Assembly: GCF_009651005.1 (NCBI RefSeq)
Contig: NZ_WHVW01000004.1
Coordinates: 151,485 to 215,484, forward strand
Direction of reading: 5' to 3'
Length of the DNA stretch: 64,000 bases
DNA from: Sporosarcina obsidiansis
Lineage (GTDB): Bacteria; Bacillota; Bacilli; Bacillales_A; Planococcaceae
The position numbers were made by a program, and so were the translations under genes. Below the pieces are notes generated by a model. That model did no database searches. It was given only the letters and a program-made list of their open reading frames with translations, and was not told the origin of the DNA. Positions 36,997 to 48,310 of this stretch are shown piece after piece; the stretch's first letter is position 1; each line of letters opens with the position of its first letter.

Positions 36997-38832
36997 ATGA
37001 ATCATATTCAAATCATGGAAGATACGTTAGCCAATAAAATTGCTGCGGGAGAAGTAGTAGAACGTCCAGCTTCCATCGTCAAGGAATTAGTGGAAAATTC
37101 GATAGATGCACAAAGTACCCGGATTGAAGTGTCTCTGGAAGAGGCAGGTCTAACTTCTATTCGTGTAACAGATAATGGCAATGGGATGTCTGATACAGAC
37201 GCGATTCGATGTTTTGAACGTCACGCGACGAGTAAGATTTCCAATGAACATGATTTATTTCGCATTCGCACGTTAGGGTTCCGTGGCGAGGCACTGGCCA
37301 GTATCGCGGCAGTGTCAAAAGTCACTTTATGGACCTCTGATGGTGAAGAACAAGGTACAGTGGTTGAAATAGAAGGCGGTAAATTGCAAAAACACGAGGC
37401 GGGAGCATTGCGAAAAGGAACAGATTTCTTGGTCCAGCAACTGTTTTTCAATACACCAGCACGTTTGAAATATATGAAGACGATTCAGACTGAACTAGGA
37501 CATACGATTGATTTGCTAAATCGGCTTGCCTTAAGCCATCCCGATATCGCATTCACGTTAACTCATGATCAACATCAAATTCTTAAAACGACTGGGTCAG
37601 GAGATTTACTTAGAGTATTGTCAGATATTTATGGGATATCGGTAGCTCGTAAGATGATTCCATTTCAAAAAGAAGATGCTGATTTTCGTGTCAATGGATT
37701 TATTACGCTACCTGAAATGACTAGAGCATCAAAGAATTATATTTCCCTCCTAGTGAATGGTAGATGGATTAAAAGTTATCCCGGCACACAGGCGGCTCTT
37801 GATGGAATGCATACGTATTTGCCGATTGGGCGTTTTCCAATAGCGGTCATCAATATAACAGCAGATCCAATATTAACAGATGTAAACGTCCATCCCGCAA
37901 AGCGTCATATTCGGATTAGCAAAGAAGGCGAATTAGTAACGCTAATAAAAGAAGCCATACGAGAAGCTATACAACAAACTTCTATCATTCCGGACGCGGT
38001 GAAAAAAGAGAAACCAGTGAAAACGGAATCTGAACAACAAACGATTTGGACCCCATCTATCCGACGCCAAGAAGTGGTGGTTCAACCTGTTCAGCAAGAA
38101 CTTCACAAGTCTCAAGAACATGACTTTACTAGACACGAACATATTCCGAAGACAAATGACAGCGTACTTCCTGACACTGTATTTGAACAAGTGGAAGAGT
38201 TGCCAATAGAATTGCCTTCTAACGCTGAAGTTATTGAGAATGCTAGTACGTTTCCTGACATCGTTCCTGTTGGACAAGTGCATGGTACCTATATTGTCGC
38301 TCAAAATGAAGATGGCTTTTATTTGATTGATCAGCATGCAGCACAAGAGCGTATCAAATATGAGTATTTCACGAAAAAGTTAGGTCAAGCGAACGCAGAA
38401 GAACGACAGCAGTTATTATTACCGCTTGTGTTTCATTATTCTGCTGATGAGCAATTGAAAATAGAGGAATGCAAAGAAGCGCTAGAACGTGTAGGTGTTT
38501 TCTTAGAAGCATTTGGACCTGCCACCTATACGGTCAAAGAATATCCTGCATGGTTCCCTCAAGGACAAGCAAGTACAATTATTGAAGAGATGATTGAGCA
38601 AGTATTGCATAGCCGTAAAGTGGACGTAGAAAAACTTAGAGAAGAGAGTGCCATTCTCATGAGTTGTAAACGTTCCATTAAAGCTAATCATTATCTAACA
38701 CAATCGGATATGGAGCGATTGTTAGAGGACCTTGGCAAATGTCAAAATCCATATACATGTCCGCATGGTCGGCCGGTACTCATTCATTTTACTACGTATG
38801 AATTGGAAAAGATGTTTAAACGGGTAATGTAG
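36997..38832 (+). CDS. mutL: DNA mismatch repair endonuclease MutL
   Basis: A GHKL ATPase of 611 residues that nicks DNA in MutH-less bacteria. N-terminal motifs are IAAGEVVERPASIVKELVEN, DNGNGM and TLGFRGEALASI. After a variable linker (about residues 340-415) the C-terminal domain has the endonuclease motif DQHAAQERIKYEYF near 440 and CPHGRPVLIHF at the end. ATG 36997 starts MNHIQIMEDTLANK, the standard N-terminus; the longer open frame from 36955 overlaps mutS. In B. subtilis cotE-mutS-mutL have the same order. Confidence 0.97.
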   Translation: MNHIQIMEDTLANKIAAGEVVERPASIVKELVENSIDAQSTRIEVSLEEAGLTSIRVTDNGNGMSDTDAIRCFERHATSKISNEHDLFRIRTLGFRGEALASIAAVSKVTLWTSDGEEQGTVVEIEGGKLQKHEAGALRKGTDFLVQQLFFNTPARLKYMKTIQTELGHTIDLLNRLALSHPDIAFTLTHDQHQILKTTGSGDLLRVLSDIYGISVARKMIPFQKEDADFRVNGFITLPEMTRASKNYISLLVNGRWIKSYPGTQAALDGMHTYLPIGRFPIAVINITADPILTDVNVHPAKRHIRISKEGELVTLIKEAIREAIQQTSIIPDAVKKEKPVKTESEQQTIWTPSIRRQEVVVQPVQQELHKSQEHDFTRHEHIPKTNDSVLPDTVFEQVEELPIELPSNAEVIENASTFPDIVPVGQVHGTYIVAQNEDGFYLIDQHAAQERIKYEYFTKKLGQANAEERQQLLLPLVFHYSADEQLKIEECKEALERVGVFLEAFGPATYTVKEYPAWFPQGQASTIIEEMIEQVLHSRKVDVEKLREESAILMSCKRSIKANHYLTQSDMERLLEDLGKCQNPYTCPHGRPVLIHFTTYELEKMFKRVM

Positions 38833-38854
38833 TGTAGAAGAGAGGAGTGATCTG

Positions 38855-40495
38855 ATGTTCTCAACTGTTGAAAGACCAAGCAGTATTCATTCTTTGAAGA
38901 ACTATTCATTCGACGTGTTAGTAGTAGGAGGAGGAATTACAGGTGCTGGAATCGCATTGGATGCAGCAGCGAGAGGGTTTTCTGTTGCGCTTGTAGACAT
39001 GCAAGATTTTGCGGCCGGTACTTCTAGCCGTTCTACAAAATTAATTCATGGCGGATTACGTTATCTGAAACAATTAGATGTCAAAATAGTAGCGGAAACG
39101 GGGAGAGAAAGAGAAATTGTCTATCGGAATTCACGTAATATTACGAAGCCAAGGCCCATGTTACTGCCGATCTATAAGGACGGAACTTATGGTAAATACT
39201 CTACTTCAGCAGGACTGTTAGCGTATGATTTATTGGCAGGCGTGAAGCAGGGAGAACGTCGTGAAATGTTGACGAAAGAAGAGACACTTTCGTTGGAACC
39301 GCTGTTGAAGCGGGACCGTTTGCTAGGTGGCGGACGTTATGTGGAATACCAAACCGATGATGCGCGTTTGACAATTGAAGTGCTGAAGAAAGCGGCTGAA
39401 TTAGGAGCGCTTTGTGTTAACTATGTAAAGTGTGAACAATTTAATTTTGAAAAAAATCAAGTAGTTGGCGCTGTGGTGAGAGATCAATTAACAGGTGAAA
39501 ACTTTTCCATAGCAGCATCTTTAGTCATCAACGCGTCTGGCCCATGGGTGGATGAACTGCAGCAAAAGGTTAACAGCAAGCAGAAAAAACAGCTCCATAT
39601 TTCTAAAGGTGTTCATATCGTGGTGGATCAGTCGATATTTCCGTTGCAGCAAGCGATCTATTTTGATAATGCAGATGGACGCATGCTTTTCGCTATTCCG
39701 AGAGATAGCAAAACCTATATAGGTACAACAGACACGTTTTATTCGAAAGATAAACAGCACCCTATCGCGACGGAAGAAGACATTAGCTATATCGTGGAAG
39801 CAGTCAATGAAGTGTTTCCAGATGTTCGTTTGAACCGACGTGCTGTCGAATCGACATGGGCTGGGATTCGTCCTTTGATAGCGCAAGAAGGCAAGGATCC
39901 TTCTGAGATATCTAGACGAGATGAAGTGTGGGAAACTGTGCCGGGACTACTAACGATAGCTGGCGGGAAATTGACAGGATACCGACAAATGGGCGAAGTT
40001 GTTGTCGATAGGATATCTAAAAAATTGCAGTTGGCACACGTTACATCGTGTCAAACGAAAGATATTCCTGTTTCAGGGAGTGATTTTTTAGATGATCTTG
40101 CATTGCAACAATTTATCGGTGAACAAGCGGCCAAGGCGCCGCAATACGGATTGACCGCACAGCAAGGAGCTCGTATTGCTTCTTTGTATGGTAGAAATAG
40201 CGACAAAGTATTTCAGTTTGCACTCGGTATTTCAGCAGAACAGAATAGCTTGCCGATTAGTCTGCGAGCGGAGATCTTGTACGGCATCCATTATGAAATG
40301 GTCACATCACCTAGTGATTTCTTTATCCGGCGAAAAGGAGATTTGTATTTTCAACTTCATGTTGTGGAATCATTTGCTACACCAGTTACCGATTATATGG
40401 CGAAACTATTGCAATATACAGAAAGTGAGAAATCCGTACATGCAAATGAGTTGAAAAATGCGATTGCAGAGGCGAAAGGAAGTGCCGTCAATTGA
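38855..40495 (+). CDS. glpD: Aerobic glycerol-3-phosphate dehydrogenase
   Basis: An FAD enzyme that oxidises glycerol-3-phosphate to DHAP at the membrane and passes electrons to quinone. The 546-residue protein has the FAD Rossmann motif VVGGGITGAGIALDAAARG near residue 23, then GTSSRSTKLIHGGLRYL and, later, TTDTFYSKDKQHP. GAGAGGAG lies before the ATG. No glpF or glpK is next to it. The following lipase-like gene overlaps it by 4 bp, which suggests that glycerol released from lipids feeds this enzyme; that link is inference. Confidence 0.95.
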   Translation: MFSTVERPSSIHSLKNYSFDVLVVGGGITGAGIALDAAARGFSVALVDMQDFAAGTSSRSTKLIHGGLRYLKQLDVKIVAETGREREIVYRNSRNITKPRPMLLPIYKDGTYGKYSTSAGLLAYDLLAGVKQGERREMLTKEETLSLEPLLKRDRLLGGGRYVEYQTDDARLTIEVLKKAAELGALCVNYVKCEQFNFEKNQVVGAVVRDQLTGENFSIAASLVINASGPWVDELQQKVNSKQKKQLHISKGVHIVVDQSIFPLQQAIYFDNADGRMLFAIPRDSKTYIGTTDTFYSKDKQHPIATEEDISYIVEAVNEVFPDVRLNRRAVESTWAGIRPLIAQEGKDPSEISRRDEVWETVPGLLTIAGGKLTGYRQMGEVVVDRISKKLQLAHVTSCQTKDIPVSGSDFLDDLALQQFIGEQAAKAPQYGLTAQQGARIASLYGRNSDKVFQFALGISAEQNSLPISLRAEILYGIHYEMVTSPSDFFIRRKGDLYFQLHVVESFATPVTDYMAKLLQYTESEKSVHANELKNAIAEAKGSAVN

Positions 40496-41412
40496 AGGTA
40501 AATTGGATTGAAATGAGAGACGGGACATTGTTGTACAGTACAATTCATGAACCTGCAGATACCCCAAAAGCGCATGTACATCTAATACACGGATTGGCAG
40601 AGCATAGTGGACGCTATTCGCAATTCATTGACTATTTACAAGCTTACGGCTATCTCATAACAGTACATGATCAAAGAGGTCACGGGAGAACGGCTATAGA
40701 AAATAAACAAAGATATGGTTATTTAGGAGATCATGTGTCCTTTGATCATTTAGTGGACGATGTATTCGAAGTGATTCAATTTTATCAACATGCACACCCT
40801 GAACTTTCCACAACGCTTATTGGGCATAGTATGGGTTCTTTTGTTGGCAGACGTTTTATTCAGTTGTATGGAAATTCAGTGAATCAAGTCGTTTTATCGG
40901 GAACAGGAAGCAACCCTAAATTAATGGGTTATATAGGGGGAGTGCTTGCACAGTTTAGAGAAAAGCGATTACCTGCACAACAACCTGATGAACTGCTGAA
41001 TCAAATGGTATTCGGTAAATTCTCCAAGCAATTCTCCGATGATAACTCATCGTTCGCCTGGCTATCAAGAGAGCAGGAAAGTGTAAAAGCATATGTAGAA
41101 GATGAAGCTTGTGGATTTGTACCGACCGCTCAGATGTTTCGTGTTTTATTAGAAGGTATGGATAAAATAGAAACACCAGAATGGTTACGGAACATACCCA
41201 ATGAATTACCAATACTTTTACTGTCAGGTACCGATGATCCCGTTGGAGGAAGAGCAAAAGGCGTATGGAAAGTAGCGAAGCAACTAGTCAAGGCGGAGCA
41301 ACAGCATGTCACGGTTCAACTATATGAAGAAGGCCGCCATGAAATGTTGCAAGAAATTAATCGTTTCGAAGTATTCAACAATATAGTCGGGTGGATGAAT
41401 CAACATGAATAA
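40492..41412 (+). CDS. Alpha/beta hydrolase, lysophospholipase / monoacylglycerol lipase type
   Basis: A 306-residue serine hydrolase of the Hydrolase_4 group. The nucleophile is in TLIGHSMGSFVGRRF near residue 110. The likely aspartate is in LLSGTDDPVGG and the histidine in EGRHEMLQEINR near the end. HLIHGLAEHSGRYSQF and TVHDQRGHGRTA are typical of monoglyceride lipase-like proteins. It uses a TTG start at 40492 with AAAGGAAGTG 7 bases upstream, overlapping the glpD stop (TTGA). It overlaps miaA by 8 bp. The substrate is not proven. Confidence 0.85.
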   Translation: MKVNWIEMRDGTLLYSTIHEPADTPKAHVHLIHGLAEHSGRYSQFIDYLQAYGYLITVHDQRGHGRTAIENKQRYGYLGDHVSFDHLVDDVFEVIQFYQHAHPELSTTLIGHSMGSFVGRRFIQLYGNSVNQVVLSGTGSNPKLMGYIGGVLAQFREKRLPAQQPDELLNQMVFGKFSKQFSDDNSSFAWLSREQESVKAYVEDEACGFVPTAQMFRVLLEGMDKIETPEWLRNIPNELPILLLSGTDDPVGGRAKGVWKVAKQLVKAEQQHVTVQLYEEGRHEMLQEINRFEVFNNIVGWMNQHE

Positions 41413-42337
41413 ATCAATAGAAGTAATTGCAGTAGTAGGTCCGACTGCATCAGGGAAAACAGCGTTAAGTATTGCGCTTGCTACTGCACTTGATGGAGAA
41501 ATTATCAATGGCGATGCTATGCAAGTATATAAAGACTTGAATATCGGTACTGCAAAAATTCATCCTACCGAAATGCAGGGGGTTCCCCATCATTTCTTTG
41601 ATGTGAAAGAACCGACAGAGAGTTTTTCAGTGGCGGAATATCAAGAAGCAGTAAGGGGATGGATTGGAGAGATCCAATCACGTGGGAAACTGCCGATTAT
41701 CGTTGGTGGAAGTGGGATGTATATCCAAGCGGTGTTAAATGATTATCGTTTCACGGAGCAAGCAGCTGATCCCGCCGTGCGTATGAGGTTGGAAGCCGAA
41801 TTGGAAACGGTAGGATCGGATGAGTTGTATGCAAGACTGCTACGGCTGGATCCTAAGAGTGCAGAAAGCATTCATCCTAATAATCACCGACGTGTAATTC
41901 GTGCATTGGAAATCGTAGAGGTTACAGGTAAGACGAAGCAACAGCATGAGCAACAACAGGGAAACGAGCCGATGTACCATTATCTTTTAGTAGGGTTAGA
42001 CCTACCAAGAGAAATACTGTATGAGCGTATTGATCAGCGAGTTGATATGATGGTTGAGGCTGGTTTGTTTACTGAAGTACAATCATTATGGAACAAAGGT
42101 ATAAGAGATTCGCAAGCTGTACAGGCAATTGGTTATAAGGAATTGATCTCTTATTTTAACGGACAACTGACAAAAGAGAAGGCAATAGAAGCGGTCAAAA
42201 AAAATACGCGAAACTATGCTAAAAGACAATTGACTTACTTCCGCAATAAATTACCCGTCCAATGGGTAAATGCCAATCAATCAAGTGATGAAATTTTTCG
42301 AAAAACATTTCAGATAATAAAGGATATTCAGAGTTGA
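41405..42337 (+). CDS. miaA: tRNA dimethylallyltransferase
   Basis: Adds a dimethylallyl group to A37 of tRNAs that read UNN codons; MiaB then methylthiolates it. The 310-residue protein has the P-loop VVGPTASGKTALSI at the N-terminus, then INGDAMQVYKDLNIGTAK and PHHFFDVKEPTE. The central NNHRRVIRALEIVEVTGK and C-terminal TRNYAKRQLTYFRN are conserved tRNA-contact blocks. It precedes hfq, an association seen in many bacteria. Confidence 0.96.
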   Translation: MNKSIEVIAVVGPTASGKTALSIALATALDGEIINGDAMQVYKDLNIGTAKIHPTEMQGVPHHFFDVKEPTESFSVAEYQEAVRGWIGEIQSRGKLPIIVGGSGMYIQAVLNDYRFTEQAADPAVRMRLEAELETVGSDELYARLLRLDPKSAESIHPNNHRRVIRALEIVEVTGKTKQQHEQQQGNEPMYHYLLVGLDLPREILYERIDQRVDMMVEAGLFTEVQSLWNKGIRDSQAVQAIGYKELISYFNGQLTKEKAIEAVKKNTRNYAKRQLTYFRNKLPVQWVNANQSSDEIFRKTFQIIKDIQS

Positions 42338-42378
42338 ATATGGAATAGTAACTTGAACATAGACAGGGAGGCAATTGA

Positions 42379-42603
42379 ATGGCACAAGGAAATATGCAAG
42401 ACACATTTTTAAATTCATTACGTAAGAGCAACACATTTGTTACGATTTTCCTATTGAATGGTTTTCAACTTAAAGGTCTCATCAAGTCATATGACAACTA
42501 TACGGTTTTGCTCGAATCAGATGGAAAGCAGCAACTCATATACAAACATGCGATATCCACATTTGCTCCTGCAAAACCCGTAATTTTAAAGGATGAACAA
42601 TAA
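42379..42603 (+). CDS. hfq: RNA chaperone Hfq
   Basis: A 74-residue Sm-like hexameric RNA-binding protein. Sm1 is seen in [20 protein letters not shown] and Sm2 in [12 protein letters not shown], where YKHAIST is the diagnostic Hfq motif. It lacks the long acidic tail of the enterobacterial form, as expected for Gram-positive Hfq. GGGAGG lies before the ATG and a terminator closes the transcript. Confidence 0.97.
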   Translation: MAQGNMQDTFLNSLRKSNTFVTIFLLNGFQLKGLIKSYDNYTVLLESDGKQQLIYKHAISTFAPAKPVILKDEQ

Positions 42604-42625
42604 ACAGGCAAACGCCTGTTTTTTT
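42602..42625 (+). terminator. Terminator after hfq
   Basis: AAACAGGC / GCCTGTTT stem with a 4-base loop, followed by T. Confidence 0.9.
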
Positions 42626-42698
42626 GTGTCCTTTAATAGGGCAGTGGCGTTTATTCTGCTAAAATAGAAGTTGAACAAATAGAAATGAGGTACTACAT

Positions 42699-43958
42699 AT
42701 GAAAATCAATCCAATCAATGATCAATTACTTATCAAATCTCAAAAAGCAGAACGGCTGATTGAACCGTATGTAAAAAAAGTTGAAGAAATCGCTTTTTTT
42801 AATCAACGAAAAGTACTACAAGCCTTTAAGCAAAATCGTGTAAGTGATTTTCATTTAACGGGTTCCACTGGTTATGGCTATGATGACAGTGGACGAGATG
42901 TATTGGAACAAGTCTATTCAGATGTTTTCGGCGCTGAAGATTGCTTGGTCAGAAATCAAATCATCTCCGGTACTCACGCGATTACAATCAGTTTATTCGG
43001 AGTCCTACGTCCAGGAGATGAACTTCTGTATATTACCGGAAAACCATATGACACATTGGAATCGATTATTTCGGGGAATGGGAGAGATACCGGATCTTTA
43101 GAGGATTATCAGATTTCCTATCAGCACATTGACTTACTGTCGGACGGGACAGTCAACTATGCTAAAGTAAAAGAAGCAATTTCAGCTAAAACAAAAGTTG
43201 TTGCCATCCAACGCTCAAAAGGATATTCGAGCAACCCATCATTTCGTATTCATGAAATCGCGGCCATGATTCAGGAAATCCGTAAAATGAGTGAGGATGT
43301 CATCATTTTTGTAGACAACTGTTACGGTGAATTCGTGGAGCAACAAGAGCCGACGGAGGTAGGGGCCGATTTAATGGCCGGATCGCTCATTAAAAATCCT
43401 GGCGGGGGTCTGGTAAGAACAGGCGGGTACATAGCAGGGAAAAAAGACTTGGTTGAAAAATGTGCATACCGCATGACATCGCCCGGATTAGGCGCAGAAG
43501 CAGGTGCCTCTTTGGATACGTTACGGGAAATGTATCAAGGCTTCTTTTTAGCACCACATGTAGTGAGTCAAGCAGTCAAAGGTGCATTGTTCACCGCAGC
43601 GTTTTTTGAACAATTTGGGATGGATACGACACCACATTACCGTGAACAGCGTACCGATCTCATTCAATCCGTAAACTTTTCATCCGCAGAACAAATGATT
43701 ATGTTTTGTCAGATGATCCAGCAAAATTCTCCAATTAATGCACACTATGCGCCAGTACCTTCCTATATGCCAGGCTATTCAGATGACGTGATAATGGCCG
43801 CAGGGACGTTCATACAAGGGGCTAGTATCGAGCTGACGGCTGACGGCCCAATCAGACCACCCTATACCGCCTATATTCAGGGTGGCCTAACGTATGAACA
43901 TGTAAAGACAGCGGTTCTAACTTCCATGGAACAACTATTGGAGCAAAATTTAATATGA
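42699..43958 (+). CDS. ynbB: PLP-dependent methionine gamma-lyase-like protein (YnbB)
   Basis: A 419-residue fold-type I PLP enzyme of the Met_gamma_lyase/'aluminium resistance' family. The PLP lysine is probably in MAGSLIKNPGGGLVRTGGY, and VAIQRSKGYSSNPSF and VDNCYGEFVE supply cofactor contacts. The true reaction is not known; the aluminium label comes from an old homology annotation. It follows hfq as in B. subtilis, but the glnR-glnA genes that come next there are absent and lexA follows convergently. Confidence 0.88.
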   Translation: MKINPINDQLLIKSQKAERLIEPYVKKVEEIAFFNQRKVLQAFKQNRVSDFHLTGSTGYGYDDSGRDVLEQVYSDVFGAEDCLVRNQIISGTHAITISLFGVLRPGDELLYITGKPYDTLESIISGNGRDTGSLEDYQISYQHIDLLSDGTVNYAKVKEAISAKTKVVAIQRSKGYSSNPSFRIHEIAAMIQEIRKMSEDVIIFVDNCYGEFVEQQEPTEVGADLMAGSLIKNPGGGLVRTGGYIAGKKDLVEKCAYRMTSPGLGAEAGASLDTLREMYQGFFLAPHVVSQAVKGALFTAAFFEQFGMDTTPHYREQRTDLIQSVNFSSAEQMIMFCQMIQQNSPINAHYAPVPSYMPGYSDDVIMAAGTFIQGASIELTADGPIRPPYTAYIQGGLTYEHVKTAVLTSMEQLLEQNLI

Positions 43959-44005
43959 AAAAAAGTGTATCAAAAACCTATTGAGGTTCTTGATACACTT
44001 TTTTT
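43958..44005. terminator. Bidirectional terminator between ynbB and lexA
   Basis: A 16-bp perfect stem from seven A plus GTGTATCAA to TTGATACAC plus seven T, with an inner AACCT/AGGTT. It serves both converging genes, and the lexA stop codon lies at its edge. Confidence 0.93.
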
Positions 44006-44624
44006 AATGGATTGTACGATAAACCCCGACAACTTTTCCGAGTATCGTAACGTGATTCACAATAATAGGATCCATAGAAGAATTTTCTGGCTGTAAGCGG
44101 AAAAAGTCTTTCTCTTTGAAAAACCGTTTTACAGTAGCTTCATCTTCTTCTGTCATCGCTACTACGATTTCCCCGTTAGACGCGGTATGTGTTTGTCTTA
44201 CAATCACTCGGTCTCCGTTTAAAATACCAGCTTCAATCATACTATCTCCTACAATCTCTAACATGAAAATCTCATCTTCTGAAGAACCAAAAGTATCAGG
44301 TAAAGGAAAATACTCTTCTATATTTTCAACTGCTGTGATGGGATTGCCGGCTGTAACTTTTCCAATCAAAGGAACATGCATGACACCACTTTTTAACTCA
44401 TCAAGCCCTTCAGGGTCAAGCACTTCAATAGCGCGTGGTTTTGTTGGATCTCGGCGAATAAATCCTTTATTTTCTAATCGGGATAAGTGGCCATGTACGG
44501 TGGAGCTAGATGCAAGGCCAACTGCTTCACCAATTTCTCGGACGGAGGGTGGGTATCCTTTTAACCGGACTTCATCTTTGATGAAAGCTAAAATTTCTTC
44601 TTGTCTTTTAGATATTTTTTTCAA
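44004..44624 (-). CDS. lexA: SOS repressor LexA
   Basis: Represses DNA-damage genes and self-cleaves on contact with RecA filaments. The 206-residue protein has an N-terminal winged helix ([20 protein letters not shown]), the Ala-Gly cleavage site in KVTAGNPIT, the catalytic serine in [11 protein letters not shown] and lysine in EATVKRFF. I choose the TTG at 44624, giving [15 protein letters not shown], because GAAGAGGTG lies 6 bases upstream. Longer frames add unrelated residues. It is divergent from yneA with shared LexA boxes. Confidence 0.96.
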   Translation of the reverse strand: MKKISKRQEEILAFIKDEVRLKGYPPSVREIGEAVGLASSSTVHGHLSRLENKGFIRRDPTKPRAIEVLDPEGLDELKSGVMHVPLIGKVTAGNPITAVENIEEYFPLPDTFGSSEDEIFMLEIVGDSMIEAGILNGDRVIVRQTHTASNGEIVVAMTEEDEATVKRFFKEKDFFRLQPENSSMDPIIVNHVTILGKVVGVYRTIH

Positions 44625-44680
44625 ATTATTCACCTCTTCAAATTTACTATCAAGTCTTACATAACAAGTATTTTGAATAT

Positions 44681-44786
44681 AGTATAACATGCGTTCGATT
44701 AGTAATCAAACAAAGGTTCGAATTTTGCTTGACAGGCAATCGTATGTTCTCTTATAATGAGAACAAATATTCCGAACGTGTATTCT
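44681..44786. promoter_or_regulatory. Divergent lexA/yneA promoters with at least three to four LexA boxes
   Basis: The lexA promoter (minus) is TTGATT (44704-44709) and TATACT (44681-44686), 17 bp apart. The yneA promoter (plus) is TTGACA (44729-44734) and TATAAT (44753-44758), 18 bp apart. LexA-type boxes, read on the strand that fits best: CGAACGCATGTTAT (44684-44697), CGAACCTTTGTTTG (44707-44720), a weaker AGAACAAATATTCC (44760-44773) and CGAACGTGTATTCT (44773-44786). A further palindrome GTTCTC/GAGAAC (44746-44764) encloses the yneA -10 box. Confidence 0.85.
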
Positions 44787-44813
44787 TGAAAAGGAACTAT
44801 AGGGGGTTTCATT

Positions 44814-45778
<965 letters not shown>

Positions 45779-45843
45779 TCGTTTGCACTTTTCCTCCAGG
45801 TTGTTTACATTTTATAAATAATGAAGTTTTGGAGGTAGTAACG

Positions 45844-46080
45844 ATGCTATCAGAAAAGAAGATGAAACGTATTAATGAACTGGCAAATAAATCGAAGACA
45901 ACAGGACTTTCTATTGAAGAAGCAAAAGAACAAACACTGCTTAGAAAAGAATATTTAGAGACATTCCGATCCAGTATGCGCGAGACCATTGAATCAGTGA
46001 AAGTAATTGATGCTGAAGGAAATGATGTGACACCAGAAAAGGTCAAAGAAGCGAGAGAGAATCAGAAGCCGTTAAATTAG
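45844..46080 (+). CDS. ynzC: DUF896 protein YnzC
   Basis: A 78-residue, mostly helical cytosolic protein of the UPF0291 family. The start [18 protein letters not shown] and [20 protein letters not shown] are family blocks. ATG 45844 follows GGAGGT (45831-45836); the open frame from 45829 begins inside that region. It is the third gene of the LexA-controlled operon. Its molecular role is not established. Confidence 0.9.
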   Translation: MLSEKKMKRINELANKSKTTGLSIEEAKEQTLLRKEYLETFRSSMRETIESVKVIDAEGNDVTPEKVKEARENQKPLN

Positions 46081-46118
46081 GTCCTACCAGCTGATTAATA
46101 TTGTAATTCACAAAGGAA

Positions 46119-46148
46119 TTGACTACACTATAGAAGGAATACTTATAA
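46119..46148 (+). promoter_or_regulatory. Possible tkt promoter
   Basis: TTGACT (46119-46124) and TTATAA (46143-46148), 18 bp apart, in the gap before the transketolase gene. Confidence 0.45.
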
Positions 46149-46186
46149 AAACAATTAGAAGAGACAGTAAGGAAAGGATGTACAGA

Positions 46187-48193
46187 ATGACCGAAAAGAT
46201 CGATCAACTGGCAATAACGACAATCCGAACGCTATCAATCGATGCAATTGAAAAAGCGAATTCAGGTCACCCAGGTTTACCGATGGGTGCGGCTCCAATG
46301 GCTTATACTTTATGGACAAAGTTTCTGCATCATAATCCAACGAATCCGCAATGGTTTAATCGAGATCGCTTTGTGCTCTCGGCTGGTCATGGTTCTATGC
46401 TACTTTATAGTTTGCTTCATTTAAGTGGTTATGGATTAACCATTGATGATATCAAGAACTTTAGACAGTGGGATTCTAAAACACCTGGACATCCAGAGTA
46501 TGGTCATACAGCAGGTGTGGAAGCAACGACTGGTCCACTAGGTCAAGGTATTGGAATGGCTGTTGGAATGGCAATGGCTGAAAAACACTTAGCTGCCACT
46601 TATAATAAACCTGGTTTCGACATTGTCGATCATCATACTTACGCTCTATGCGGAGATGGCGATTTGATGGAGGGCGTAGCAGCTGAAGCGATTTCACTAG
46701 CTGGCCACTTACAGCTAGATAAGTTAATTGTACTGTATGACAGTAATGATATTTCTTTGGACGGAGATTTAGGCATGTCGTTCTCTGAAAATATCAAAAA
46801 GCGTTTTGAATCATATGGATGGAATTATTTACGTGTGGATGATGGAAATGACATCGAATCACTAACTGAAGCGATTAAAGAAGCAAAAGGCCTCACTGGT
46901 GGTCCAACAATCATTGAAGTGAAAACTGTCATCGGATATGGTTCCCCTAATAAGTCTGGTAAATCCGACGTACATGGTGCACCTCTTGGTGAAGAAGAAT
47001 TAGCTCTTACGAAAGAGTACTATAAATGGACATTTGAAGAAGATTTCCATGTTCCTGAAGACGTATATAATTGTTTTAAAGAGGCAACTGATGAACTAGG
47101 TGTTCAAAAAGAGCAACAATGGAATGAGTTGTTCGAACAATACGAAAACGAACATACAGAATTGGCTGCTCAGTTAAAACGTTCTATTGCCAATGAACTT
47201 CCTAGCGACTTAAAAGAACAAATGCCTGTTTATGAATCTGGCGCTTCTGTAGCAACTCGCTCAGCTTCTGGAGACTCCATTAATGCGTTGGCCACTGTAT
47301 TGCCATCTTTATTTGGTGGAAGTGCAGACCTTGCAGGTTCTAATAAAACATCTATTAAAAATGCCGGGGATTTCACTCCTGAGGATTATAAAGGTCGTAA
47401 TATTTGGTTTGGCGTACGTGAATTTGCAATGGGAACTGCGTTGAACGGAATGGCTTTACATGGCGGTGTTTCAGTCTTCGGAGGCACATTCTTCGTGTTC
47501 AGTGACTATGTTAGACCGGCTATTAGACTCTCTGCTTTAATGGGCTTGCCTGTAACATACGTGTTTACTCATGACAGTGTAGCAGTGGGAGAAGACGGTC
47601 CTACGCATGAACCAGTAGAGCAGTTAGCTTCATTACGAGCAATGCCGGGCTTATCTATTATTCGTCCGGCAGATGGAAATGAAACATCCGCTGCTTGGCA
47701 CACGGCTATCACTTCAAAAGACACACCGACAGTTCTCGTTTTGTCTAGACAAAATCTTGAAGTGTTGCCAAAGACAAAAGAGTTAGCGATGGACTCAGTA
47801 CAAAAAGGTGCTTATGTCGTATCACCTTCTTCTAAAGAACAAGCGGACGGATTGTTAATTGCAAGCGGTTCGGAAGTTAGTTTGGCGGTAGCGGCACAAA
47901 AATCTCTAAAAGAGCAGAATATCGACGTAAGTGTAGTCTCTATGCCGTCTTGGGATTTGTTTGAGAAACAAGACCAAGCGTATAAAGATTCCGTTTTACC
48001 GAAACAAGTCAAAAAGAGAGTAGCAATCGAAATGGGTGCTTCTCTTGGTTGGCATAAATATGTAGGCGATGAAGGCATTGTCATGGCGATCGACACATTT
48101 GGCGCAAGTGCTCCTGGAGATCTTGTTATTGAGAAATTCGGCTTTACAGTAGATAATGTAGTCACGCAAATGACAAAACTTGTTGGAAAATAA
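46187..48193 (+). CDS. tkt: Transketolase
   Basis: A thiamine-pyrophosphate enzyme of the non-oxidative pentose phosphate pathway. The 668-residue protein has [13 protein letters not shown] at the N-terminus, the TPP motif [14 protein letters not shown]...YDSND near residue 155, and the pyrimidine-domain block [33 protein letters not shown] is the transketolase signature. ATG 46187 is chosen because AAGGAAAGG ends about 9 bases upstream; the ATG at 46178 touches that site. Confidence 0.96.
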   Translation: MTEKIDQLAITTIRTLSIDAIEKANSGHPGLPMGAAPMAYTLWTKFLHHNPTNPQWFNRDRFVLSAGHGSMLLYSLLHLSGYGLTIDDIKNFRQWDSKTPGHPEYGHTAGVEATTGPLGQGIGMAVGMAMAEKHLAATYNKPGFDIVDHHTYALCGDGDLMEGVAAEAISLAGHLQLDKLIVLYDSNDISLDGDLGMSFSENIKKRFESYGWNYLRVDDGNDIESLTEAIKEAKGLTGGPTIIEVKTVIGYGSPNKSGKSDVHGAPLGEEELALTKEYYKWTFEEDFHVPEDVYNCFKEATDELGVQKEQQWNELFEQYENEHTELAAQLKRSIANELPSDLKEQMPVYESGASVATRSASGDSINALATVLPSLFGGSADLAGSNKTSIKNAGDFTPEDYKGRNIWFGVREFAMGTALNGMALHGGVSVFGGTFFVFSDYVRPAIRLSALMGLPVTYVFTHDSVAVGEDGPTHEPVEQLASLRAMPGLSIIRPADGNETSAAWHTAITSKDTPTVLVLSRQNLEVLPKTKELAMDSVQKGAYVVSPSSKEQADGLLIASGSEVSLAVAAQKSLKEQNIDVSVVSMPSWDLFEKQDQAYKDSVLPKQVKKRVAIEMGASLGWHKYVGDEGIVMAIDTFGASAPGDLVIEKFGFTVDNVVTQMTKLVGK

Positions 48194-48207
48194 TATCGAT
48201 ATATCAG

Positions 48208-48245
48208 CACATCTCTCAGTTTTATGACTAGGGATGTGTTTTTTT
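48208..48245 (+). terminator. Terminator after tkt
   Basis: A 9-bp stem CACATCTCT / AGGGATGTG with one T-G pair, followed by seven T. Confidence 0.88.
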
Positions 48246-48310
48246 ATTGATTGTTCTTTTTGTACAAAGGTAATGTCAACGTTATGAGTGGAAAAGATCA
48301 ACTCGTGACT

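Noticed and set aside
44116..44664. Plus-strand frame of 182 codons opposite lexA
   Set aside because: Antisense of a conserved gene with low-complexity serine/threonine content, as expected from a shadow frame.
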